Part shown: positions 40,360-46,714 of the stretch, one piece after another
How the letters are laid out: every line of letters begins with the position of its first letter
Position numbering within the stretch: the stretch's first letter is position 1
DNA from: Gimesia algae
GTDB taxonomy: Bacteria; Planctomycetota; Planctomycetia; Planctomycetales; Planctomycetaceae
DNA: 64,000 nt
NCBI RefSeq assembly: GCF_007746795.1
Contig: NZ_CP036343.1
Span: 4,024,369-4,088,368 of the forward strand
Reading direction: 5' to 3'
The notes under the pieces: model-generated
The model's input: the letters and a program-made list of their open reading frames with translations, nothing else
What the model was told of the DNA's origin: nothing
The model's database searches: none
Position numbers and translations under genes: made by a program

Positions 40360-40444
40360 GCCCAAGTGGCGGAATTGGCAGACGCGCTAGCTTGAGGGGC
40401 TAGTGGGGGTAATCCCCGTGGAGGTTCGAATCCTCTCTTGGGCA
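40360..40444 (+). tRNA. tRNA-Leu(GAG)
   Basis: 85-nt cloverleaf. Acceptor arms GCCCAAG (40360-40366) and CTTGGGC (40437-40443), D arm with GGCGGAATTGGCAGAC, anticodon stem CTAGC / GCTAG with loop TTGAGGG (anticodon GAG), a long class II variable arm (TGGGGGTAATCCCCGT) and the T arm with GGTTCGAATCC. CCA is not encoded. An integrase gene starts reading toward it 130 bp downstream, so its 3' end is the probable attachment site. Confidence 0.97.
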
Positions 40445-40453
40445 CATTGAGAT

Positions 40454-40492
40454 AAAAGGACTTAGGGCAATCTCGCTCTGAGTCCTTTTTTT
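40454..40492 (+). terminator. intrinsic terminator after the tRNA
   Basis: Stem AAAAGGACT (40454-40462) pairs with AGTCCTTTT (40481-40489), and the 3' arm runs into seven T residues (40486-40492). It lies on the element side of the presumed attachment site, so the element would supply the terminator for the tRNA transcript. Confidence 0.75.
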
Positions 40493-40575
40493 ATGAACGG
40501 AATTACCGCGGACAAATCGCGGACAGAATTTCAATGAGATTGGAATTACATTGGAAACCGTAATTGGCGGAGCCT

Positions 40576-41829
40576 TCAGTGAAATACTGACCAAATAGCT
40601 GCTTGTTTCACTTCGGGAAAGAGATGACGGTAACGACGGCGCATTTCTTCAGTCGTGTGTCCGACGAATTCATCGATCAGTCTTTGGTCGATCGAATGGG
40701 ATGCGAGATTACTGATGAAGGAATGCCGCAGACAATGCCATCCTGGAATAACACTCCATTTACTGTCTTTCAACACTCTCTTAAAGCTGCTGTGTGCCTC
40801 GTCACGTGTAATAGCTCGGGCTGTTTTAGTTTGTTTTCGATTCGATGTATCTTTTACGGCAAACGTGTATTTTCCACCGGGATGCTCACTTTTCCATTCA
40901 TGAAAAGTTTCTTTCAGTAGTGTGGACATCGGAACCCTGCGAGTTGATTCTTGCCCACGGCGACGTTTTTTTTCACGAATCACGATCACATCATCCTTAA
41001 TGTCGGTCAGTTGCGATCGCATGAGTTCGCTACGACGGGCTCCCGTATGAGCTGCCGCGATAACCATCGGATAAAGAAATGTGTGAGATGCTTTCTCGCG
41101 CACATGTTGAATCAATTGATCAATCTCATCTGTTCCCAGATACAGGCACTCCCAGAGATTGTCTTGTTGTTCCTGAGTCAGATTATCCTGTTCAATTTGA
41201 ACTGTTATTTCATCGAACGTTTGAAAAGAGGGGCGTTCGGTTGATTTTGGAAGTTGCACATCCCGAATTTCAGGGATCTCGGAGGAAAGTTTCCCTCGCT
41301 TCTTACCCCATTGAAGTATGCGTCGCAATGTGACAAGTTCCTTTTTAATTGTATTCGCGCTAATTCGTCCTTTCCGGCGACCATTATCTTTCTGACGTTT
41401 CTTGCTGTAGACATCAAGCGCGTTCAAATCAATTTCTTTGATGACTACATTCTCCCCCAGTATGCGAAGTAAGTTATTCCGATGCGTTTTTATTAACGAA
41501 ACAGTAGATTCTTCCAGGGAATCGTCTGGCAATGAAGCAAAAAATGATTTGAAAAGATCGCGGAGAGAAAGCTGAATTTCAGAAATGGAATCGCTGTTAC
41601 TGACATGTGGAGTTGTGAGTTTTCCATCAGAAAGCAAAAAAGTCGGAATATCGGCATCAGGTGGCAGGGAAATCCGACCACTCTTGACGTCTCGAACTGT
41701 CTGCTCAAGATTTGCCAGTAATCGATTGGCTTCCTGCTCATCATCAGTGCAAAGCGACCGTGTATACTTCTTGCCGCCGAATCGAAACACGACGTTGAAA
41801 TAGCCAGTGCGGTTCTCAAGTGAGGCCAT
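40576..41829 (-). CDS. tyrosine recombinase (integrase)
   Basis: 417-residue site-specific integrase. The N-terminal arm-binding part (FGGKKYTRSLCTDDEQEANRLL) precedes a core-binding SAM-like domain (about 95-190) and the catalytic domain (about 225-415) with the first Arg in AAHTGARRSELM, H-x-x-R in WHCLRHSFISNLA, His in EFVGHTTEEMRRRYRHLF and nucleophile Tyr in the same stretch. All five key residues are present, so it should be active. It is transcribed toward tRNA-Leu. Start ATG 41829 is preferred to 41844. Confidence 0.95.
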   Translation of the reverse strand: MASLENRTGYFNVVFRFGGKKYTRSLCTDDEQEANRLLANLEQTVRDVKSGRISLPPDADIPTFLLSDGKLTTPHVSNSDSISEIQLSLRDLFKSFFASLPDDSLEESTVSLIKTHRNNLLRILGENVVIKEIDLNALDVYSKKRQKDNGRRKGRISANTIKKELVTLRRILQWGKKRGKLSSEIPEIRDVQLPKSTERPSFQTFDEITVQIEQDNLTQEQQDNLWECLYLGTDEIDQLIQHVREKASHTFLYPMVIAAAHTGARRSELMRSQLTDIKDDVIVIREKKRRRGQESTRRVPMSTLLKETFHEWKSEHPGGKYTFAVKDTSNRKQTKTARAITRDEAHSSFKRVLKDSKWSVIPGWHCLRHSFISNLASHSIDQRLIDEFVGHTTEEMRRRYRHLFPEVKQAAIWSVFH

Positions 41830-41898
41830 AAGAGATAATCTCACCTTGCAGGAAAAATATTGTGAAGTCCAGGTCAGCCGTATTAAATGACACAGCTT

Positions 41899-42174
41899 TC
41901 AATTTCCGGAAAAGAGTGGCCTCGGACCGTGATTCAGAATGCGTTGCACTTCTTCATGGCTGATGCGCCATTCACGTTTTCGCCCATAGGCTTCCTTTAC
42001 TGCTGTGATACGACCGAGTCGGCACCATTCGCGAACTGTAAACTCCGCACGTCCTGTGAGTTCAGCGAGGTCCGCGGTGCTGTACCATTCCTTCTGAAAC
42101 TTTTGTTGGATTAGTTCGGCGAGAAGTGTTTCGATTCGCTCCAGTTGATTTGCAATATCTGGCACGTTCATCAT
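41899..42174 (-). CDS. excisionase-like helix-turn-helix protein
   Basis: About 91 residues, with a short N-terminal coiled coil (ANQLERIETLLAELIQQK) and a MerR-like helix-turn-helix (YSTADLAELTGRAEFTVREWCRLGRI) followed by the wing (KREWRISHEEVQRIL). Small HTH_17 proteins next to an integrase usually act as recombination directionality factors. A GAAAGGCG ribosome site precedes the ATG. It sits 70 bp upstream of the integrase on the same strand, so the two probably form one transcript. Confidence 0.8.
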   Translation of the reverse strand: MMNVPDIANQLERIETLLAELIQQKFQKEWYSTADLAELTGRAEFTVREWCRLGRITAVKEAYGRKREWRISHEEVQRILNHGPRPLFSGN

Positions 42175-42261
42175 TACGCCTTTCAAGTGTTGGGAGATTG
42201 AAAAAAAGTGGGACGGTGATCGAAGTTTCAATCACCGTCCGTCAACGAATTTTTCATGACA

Positions 42262-42537
42262 TCATTCCAGAAGAATTTCCGACTCACAACGTTCGACGTA
42301 ACCCTGTGTGAGTTGGAGAGCGCGGACTGCCTGTGGCAGTTCTGCCAGATTGAAGGATGATGTGTATTTGACATCCTCTCCATCCTTGTAACGCTTTTGC
42401 ACATTGACGCTACGAATTGTGATCGGGCCTTCGTCGGTTTCGATTTCGTGTCCGAACACGGACGCGCTAACGAAACCGATGCGGAAGACTTTTTCTGGCG
42501 GGTTGTTGTTGCTTCTCTTGGTACTTTTTTTCGCCAT
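42262..42537 (-). CDS. small element protein, paralogue 1
   Basis: 91-residue protein with a Lys-rich N terminus (MAKKSTKRSNNN) and a conserved-looking body: VFRIGFVSASVFGHE, then VNVQKRYKDGEDVKYTSSF and LPQAVRALQLTQGYV. The same pattern occurs in the protein at 43749-44012 (KSFRLRGITASIF, VTLQRSYKQGDEW, STNSFGRDDLP), so they are paralogues. I have seen this small beta-rich pattern in other integrated elements but cannot name the family; a nucleic-acid-binding role is only a guess. An AAAGG ribosome site lies before the ATG. Confidence 0.7.
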   Translation of the reverse strand: MAKKSTKRSNNNPPEKVFRIGFVSASVFGHEIETDEGPITIRSVNVQKRYKDGEDVKYTSSFNLAELPQAVRALQLTQGYVERCESEILLE

Positions 42538-42879
42538 TGGTTCAACCTTTCTGTGGAATGAACAGTTGGGGATTACTTCTCAGAATGAGAGGCAACCCGT
42601 AAAATTCGCTTCCTGTTTGCACAATGCGAACAGTGGGCGACAATGACACGATTTTGCAAAGTGCGCAAGGAGATCGTGGCATTTATCAAAAAGGTCGTCT
42701 GGATGTTCCGAGAGGGGGAATCCAGATCAGAAAGGTCGATTCAATGAATGAATCTTAAATACAGCCAGTGATTGCTGATTGGTCTACCACAGTGGGCAGA
42801 CTCCATCAGGTACGCCTGGCTTCCCCAAAAGAGGGGAGTGTGGAAGCCTACAGGGGCGGCTCCCATGCATCCTTGCTCG
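42538..42879. other. intergenic region with repeat copy 1
   Basis: 342 bp between paralogue 1 and the small membrane protein. It holds the 63-bp repeat copy (42761-42823) that can fold into a stem-loop. No coding frame with a ribosome site was found. Confidence 0.45.
42761..42823. repeat. 63-bp dispersed repeat, copy 1
   Basis: Direct copy of 43552-43614 with about five mismatches in 63 bp. The core CTGATTGGTCT...GGGCAGACTCCATCAG can form a stem with one mismatch and a one-base bulge. Confidence 0.8.
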
Positions 42880-43125
42880 TCATGTCACAAAATAGGCAAT
42901 ACCAAGGATTAACGTAATTCCACTGACAATCAAATCGTAAGCCACTCCAGGAGTGCTGGAAGGGCGAATGTATCGACGCGGTGGTTTCAACATCTCGACA
43001 TAAACCAATTTTCTAAGACGACGTAAACATCGAGTCCACCATTTGCAGACCCGTTTCATTAACCTCAACAGTATTCTGAGAAACACCATTATTCTGAGAG
43101 GCTTTATTGAAATGTGCTTATCCAT
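42880..43125 (-). CDS. small basic membrane protein, hypothetical
   Basis: 81 residues. A very basic N-terminal half (MKRVCKWWTRCLRRLRKLVYV) is followed by a hydrophobic C-terminal helix (LIVSGITLILGIAYFV). No known family. It lacks a Shine-Dalgarno; a pyrimidine tract (CCCCCTTTT) precedes the ATG. Flanked by the two repeat copies. Coding is plausible but unproven. Confidence 0.45.
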   Translation of the reverse strand: MDKHISIKPLRIMVFLRILLRLMKRVCKWWTRCLRRLRKLVYVEMLKPPRRYIRPSSTPGVAYDLIVSGITLILGIAYFVT

Positions 43126-43250
43126 AAGAAAAGGGGGAACGGAAATTCGTCGATTTGCACGCTGCAGATCGAATCAATAATCACCAAACCGTTACAATTC
43201 AAAGCCCAGCATCCCTGTGTGCAGTGCAATTAAAAAGACGTATGGTGGCT

Positions 43251-43457
43251 TCATGAGTTTGTAGCTTTCGCGTTACTGCCAATCGCTGGATTGGTCTCTT
43301 TACGGCTACGGACTTTGACTGCTTTCTGAAGACAACTCCAGCACATGGCTGCTTTGCCAATAAAAGCGTCATTGAATTCAGCGGTAACGCACTCTTTGGT
43401 TTTTTCACACCACGTACAGGTTTCAGACGTATGATGCTCTAAGATATTGATGTTCAT
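43251..43457 (-). CDS. small zinc-ribbon-like protein
   Basis: 68-residue protein with four cysteines in two pairs (CTWCEKTKEC and MCWSCL), a likely zinc-binding ribbon, followed by a basic tail. Start at ATG 43457 is supported by GAAAGGTCCGAACC just upstream, a leader nearly the same as that of paralogue 1 (GAAAGGTTGAACC). Function unknown; small zinc proteins on elements are often regulators or DNA-binding accessories. The 43126-43250 gap has nothing else. Confidence 0.6.
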   Translation of the reverse strand: MNINILEHHTSETCTWCEKTKECVTAEFNDAFIGKAAMCWSCLQKAVKVRSRKETNPAIGSNAKATNS

Positions 43458-43551
43458 GGTTCGGACCTTTCCCGAAATGGTTAGATTGAGTTTCAAAAAA
43501 ATGATTGAGAACAGTACAGGAAAGGTCTGTCCGTCTCGAAAATGTGTGATT

Positions 43552-43614
43552 ACAGTCAGTGATCGCTGATTGGTCTGCCACAGTGGGCAGACTCCATCAG
43601 TTACGCCTGACTTC
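43552..43614. repeat. 63-bp dispersed repeat, copy 2
   Basis: Second copy, about 92 percent identical to 42761-42823. Here TCTGCC and GGCAGA pair fully, so this copy forms the better hairpin. It lies in the 290-bp gap between the zinc-ribbon gene and paralogue 2, which is otherwise without signals. Confidence 0.8.
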
Positions 43615-43748
43615 GCAGTGCCAGTTTGTACCTGCGGTTGCTGGAAGTAATATCAAGTCACTTGATGTAAGCGAATCCTGCAATGCAAAGACAAACCGCC
43701 ATTGGCGGAGTGAAACGGGTTGTCAGGGCAACCCGTTTCGATAGTCGA

Positions 43749-44012
43749 TTATTTGTCCTCCTTCTGACCGTTGGATTCGATGTTGAGAATGAATTCCCAT
43801 GCCTGTTTGGTGAGCAAACTGACAAGGGGTAAATCATCTCGACCGAAACTGTTAGTCGATTTCCATTCATCGCCCTGCTTGTAGGAACGCTGGAGCGTTA
43901 CCTTAAAGAAGGTCGATTTGCCATCTTCGGAACTGTTCTCGAAAATAGAGGCAGTGATGCCGCGAAGTCGGAATGACTTTACGGGCTTGTTGGAATCAGA
44001 TTTTTTTGACAT
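43749..44012 (-). CDS. small element protein, paralogue 2
   Basis: 87-residue paralogue of the protein at 42262. The start at 44012 (MSKKSDSNKPVKSF) aligns with MAKKSTKRSNNN of the other copy, so I prefer it to an in-frame ATG at 44171 that overlaps the upstream gene by four bases. A pyrimidine tract (CCCCTTTT) rather than a Shine-Dalgarno precedes it. Same unknown family; the two copies bracket the zinc-ribbon and membrane genes. Confidence 0.65.
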   Translation of the reverse strand: MSKKSDSNKPVKSFRLRGITASIFENSSEDGKSTFFKVTLQRSYKQGDEWKSTNSFGRDDLPLVSLLTKQAWEFILNIESNGQKEDK

Positions 44013-44167
44013 AGTTAAAAGGGGAACGAAACTAAAAGGAGATGACTCTACCACAAAAGCAAGGTCATCACAAAATTCCACACGCTGTTGCTGTGACCAT
44101 ATATGTCCCTGAACAGTCAGGTCACCAACAACAGTGGTTTGGTGTGGCTGCTTAATATCTAAAAATA

Positions 44168-45046
44168 TCATGGAGTCACCACTTCGGTTGAAACTGGTTT
44201 CACAATAGAACCCCGTTCACCTTTGTGATTCCATGTAATTTGTCCGTATAAAAACGATTCGGGCGTCAAATCGTGCTGGTCGATGCAGAGCCATAAATCA
44301 GGACGTGGTCTGGTCCTGATTCTCTCTGCCATCGTTTGACAGCGGTACGCTGTGGGGGTGATGAAGAGAATTGTAAAGTTGTCGAGCGTGGTTTCGGGGA
44401 AATGTTTGCGATGCAGTTTGCGGTTTGCCAGTTCTGCATAGCCCTTCGTTTTACGGGCCGCGATTTGTTTAGGCGAACTGGTCCCTAAATCCTGCTCCAA
44501 ATAGAAAACTTTCTTGTGACCCCGCAATGACAATACAAAGCCTGCATCGGGAGAACAGGAGAGTGGGGGATTGTCGCTTAGTTTTGTTTGTAGATAAAAG
44601 TGCTCTTTCTCATGATCACTTTTGTTAACGGTTTCCCATTCGTTAATCCAATTTTCCAGCACGACTTCTTCCTGCTGAGCGATTGCCTGCTCAATCATCA
44701 TGCGCGTGTTATTGATTTCAATCCAATGATTCAGCAGATCAGCACGCGGATTACGAGTATTGGTGGCGAGATAGGTACCATCATCGTGGTAAGAAGCCAG
44801 TAATTCCGCCCCATTTTTGGTGAGGTAATAAACCGGTGCTGCTCCATTTGTTCCCGGCAAGGCAACTGGGACCCGGTGCTTGAAGAGATAATCTGCCTGC
44901 CGAAGTTTTGTGATTCGACGACGGAGTGAACGACCTGAAACCAGATGCGGTGCGCAGAGCCTTTGAATTTGTTCTCGCGTCAGAACATAATAATGGGCAA
45001 GCAATGCCAGAATCTGAATATCATTTTCAGTAACAATCATCATCAC
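44168..45046 (-). CDS. replication-relaxation family protein
   Basis: 292 residues of the replication-relaxation family (a group named from plasmid/element relaxation of replication control). The N-terminal winged helix is clear: ILALLAHYYVLTREQIQRLC, SGRSLRRRITKLRQADYLF, and a later YYLTKNGAELL. A middle domain has YLEQDLGTSSPKQIAARKTKGYAEL, which resembles a nuclease-like fold in the family. It starts with three consecutive ATG codons after a GGACGGAG site. Its position beside a structured gap suggests it governs element replication or transfer. Confidence 0.82.
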   Translation of the reverse strand: MMMIVTENDIQILALLAHYYVLTREQIQRLCAPHLVSGRSLRRRITKLRQADYLFKHRVPVALPGTNGAAPVYYLTKNGAELLASYHDDGTYLATNTRNPRADLLNHWIEINNTRMMIEQAIAQQEEVVLENWINEWETVNKSDHEKEHFYLQTKLSDNPPLSCSPDAGFVLSLRGHKKVFYLEQDLGTSSPKQIAARKTKGYAELANRKLHRKHFPETTLDNFTILFITPTAYRCQTMAERIRTRPRPDLWLCIDQHDLTPESFLYGQITWNHKGERGSIVKPVSTEVVTP

Positions 45047-45188
45047 TCCGTCCCGCGAGGCGGGTTTGTGTTCGCGGAGAACGAGGAATGGTTTTCCATG
45101 TTCTCATCCGCGAGACTGATCGTTTTTTTCGTTATGTGGCAATTGCCAGTCTGACTCTGCTTTGAAAATCTCAGGAGAGATTTTATGC

Positions 45189-45233
45189 AGAAAAAAAGTA
45201 CCGAGCGAAACTCCGAAAGGTGGAGTGCTCGGT
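45189..45233 (-). terminator. intrinsic terminator on the minus strand
   Basis: Two-part stem: outer ACCGAGC/GCTCGGT (45200-45206 with 45227-45233), inner ACTCC/GGAGT, followed on the minus strand by seven T residues (45192-45198). It ends transcription coming from the gene-free region before the replication-relaxation gene. Confidence 0.8.
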
Positions 45234-45610
45234 AAAACGATCCCGAAGGATGGCCCCATGGGGGCTTTGATTTACAACCAGGCAAAATCTCTTCACAGCC
45301 GGATGGCCGGAACGGAGAAACTGTCAACTGGAGGCAACCTCGAAAGGTCGTACTCTATTTGTATCCAGCTGACAGAAATTGTCAAGAACATTTTGAAAGA
45401 CCTGACAGGAATTTTCGAATTGCCAGCAGTTCCATTGTGGAGAAGTTCAACAGGTTTCCAGCGACAAGAGGGAGGAGCCGTTTAGACTCGGTAAGCCGAC
45501 AGGCGAACCGAGATCGCACCCGGCGATAGGAACGAAGGTGAAAGCCCCATGAAATATTGTCATAGATTGTCACTCAAATGTTTCGTTGTGCGATGGGTCG
45601 CGAGGGTGCT

Positions 45611-45725
45611 AACCCTGGCATTATAGATGGAATCGTGGGGTGGAACGACCGACCAATGGTGGGCAATCCAGTGTGAGAAAACGAACACTGGCAACCACTC
45701 TACCCGCATCTATAATGCCAGGGTT
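45611..45725. repeat. 19-bp perfect inverted repeat spanning 115 bp
   Basis: AACCCTGGCATTATAGATG at 45611-45629 is exactly complementary to 45707-45725. A third partial copy, AACCCTGGC at 45745-45753, can instead pair with the right arm, giving two competing structures. Confidence 0.85.
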
Positions 45726-45880
45726 TGATGAGGGACGAAATCATAACCCTGGCGACCCCTAAACGGCTGGGTGGGAATACGTTATGAAACCAGTAAAGTG
45801 TCCGACTCGATGACCCGCCCCGGACATACCTTGGCACACCCTTTGGCCCCCCTTCCCGGCCCCGCAATGCGGGTTTTGTG

Positions 45881-46300
45881 CCTGCTGTAGCAGAAACTAC
45901 ATTACCGGCGTAAATGAGACCTATCACAGATTCAACCAGTCCCACCGGGACCCGCGGCTTGTGAATTGGTCGCAGAGAATCACCGAAACTAACAGACATC
46001 GAACTGACTATATTTCAACATGATTTTCCAAGTGTGTAACAAACCATTTCACAACCGGTCAGCCAGGCCCGATCTGCGGCGGCGGAATGAGTTGTTTTCA
46101 GAGTCGATTTTCATTGTGCTAAAACAGTCGAAAATCAAAAGCGTTTTAAGAGCACGCGCCTTGTGGCTGACCTGCCTACCCCGTTGGACTGGATGAATCG
46201 TCAAGCAATGTAGATATTTTTCACAAGCGATTGTCACCACACCACATTCAGTGTAAACGCACAAGTGACAAAACAAACGATTTCACCATAAACTGTGGCC
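45881..46300. other. gap with nested inverted repeats
   Basis: GGTCAGCCA (46057-46065) and TGGCTGACC (46164-46172) form a 9-bp inverted repeat around a shorter one, GATTTTC/GAAAATC (46106-46112 with 46130-46136). A possible cruciform or origin-type region. No gene; the 46295-46300 bases belong to the start region of the next ORF. Confidence 0.4.
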
Positions 46301-46714
46301 ATGCGCAACACCCCCGATCGCAGTCCGCTCGACAGCTACGCCAAGACACTGTTTGAGCAGCACTCGGCGCACTCCGCCTGTGGCATCGCACTCCGGCGTG
46401 GTGACGCCAAGCTGCGGTTGCAGGAAATTTCACAAGCAGAATCGGCAGTGCAACAGCAGGAAACCATCAATGAGCAAATCACCGATCACATCGCCCGTCA
46501 ACAGGCGGAACACGCACTCAACATGCAGTACCTGATTCAGTTTGGTGTCAGAGCAGACGAACGCTGGCAATTTCAACAATTGCTTGAACAGGTTTCAAAT
46601 CACGGGGGTTTATCACTGTGTGAAGCAGCGAATTTGACACACGCAATGACTCAACCAAACGGATCGGACGATTTATCTGCTTCCACAACCGTTTCATCCG
46701 AACCGAGGGAATAA
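46301..46714 (+). CDS. hypothetical Gln/Glu-rich helical protein
   Basis: 137 residues, mostly helical, with a long Gln/Glu/Ala-rich segment (QEISQAESAVQQQETINEQI) that suggests a coiled coil. The ORF can start at the GTG at 46295 or ATG at 46301. No Shine-Dalgarno. Its last 64 bp overlap the 3' end of the convergent ATPase gene. No family recognised; amino-acid composition looks like real protein. Confidence 0.5.
   Translation: MRNTPDRSPLDSYAKTLFEQHSAHSACGIALRRGDAKLRLQEISQAESAVQQQETINEQITDHIARQQAEHALNMQYLIQFGVRADERWQFQQLLEQVSNHGGLSLCEAANLTHAMTQPNGSDDLSASTTVSSEPRE

Larger units (their letters stand above)
45189..45880 (-). ncRNA. candidate large structured RNA / replication-control locus
   Basis: About 700 bp without a credible gene but rich in helices if read on the minus strand: the terminator above, a C(UUCG)G tetraloop hairpin (ATCC-TTCG-GGAT at 45240-45251), a 12-bp stem with one mismatch (45321-45332 with 45364-45375) containing ACCT-TTCG-AGGT, CTCGGT/ACCGAG near 45488-45510, a 19-bp perfect stem (45611-45629 with 45707-45725) containing CCAGTGT/ACACTGG, and CCCGC/GCGGG at 45861-45873. 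The stable UUCG loops on this strand argue for a minus-strand transcript. It could be a long ncRNA, an antisense control RNA, or an origin. No promoter was identified. Confidence 0.45.

Noticed and set aside
40400..40594. ORF of 64 codons on the minus strand over the tRNA-Leu
   Set aside because: Its end is the antisense of the tRNA (the well-known spurious CPREDSNLHG reading), so it is not a gene.
45162..45485. 107-codon plus-strand ORF in the structured region
   Set aside because: No ribosome site; it runs through the hairpins and terminator, and its composition is not protein-like.
45480..45560. Group II intron domain V-like sequence
   Set aside because: No AGC...bulge pattern or reverse transcriptase was found.
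45611..45725. Integron attC site
   Set aside because: The 19-bp stem is perfect and the ends do not fit the RYYYAAC / GTTRRRY core sites; no integron integrase is near.
45725..45741. Hammerhead ribozyme core (TGATGAGGGACGAAA)
   Set aside because: The core letters occur, but stem II would be a single base pair and no matching stem I/III cleavage site was found.
45700..45999. 99-codon minus-strand ORF in the structured region
   Set aside because: It overlaps the perfect inverted repeat and has no ribosome site; probably chance.
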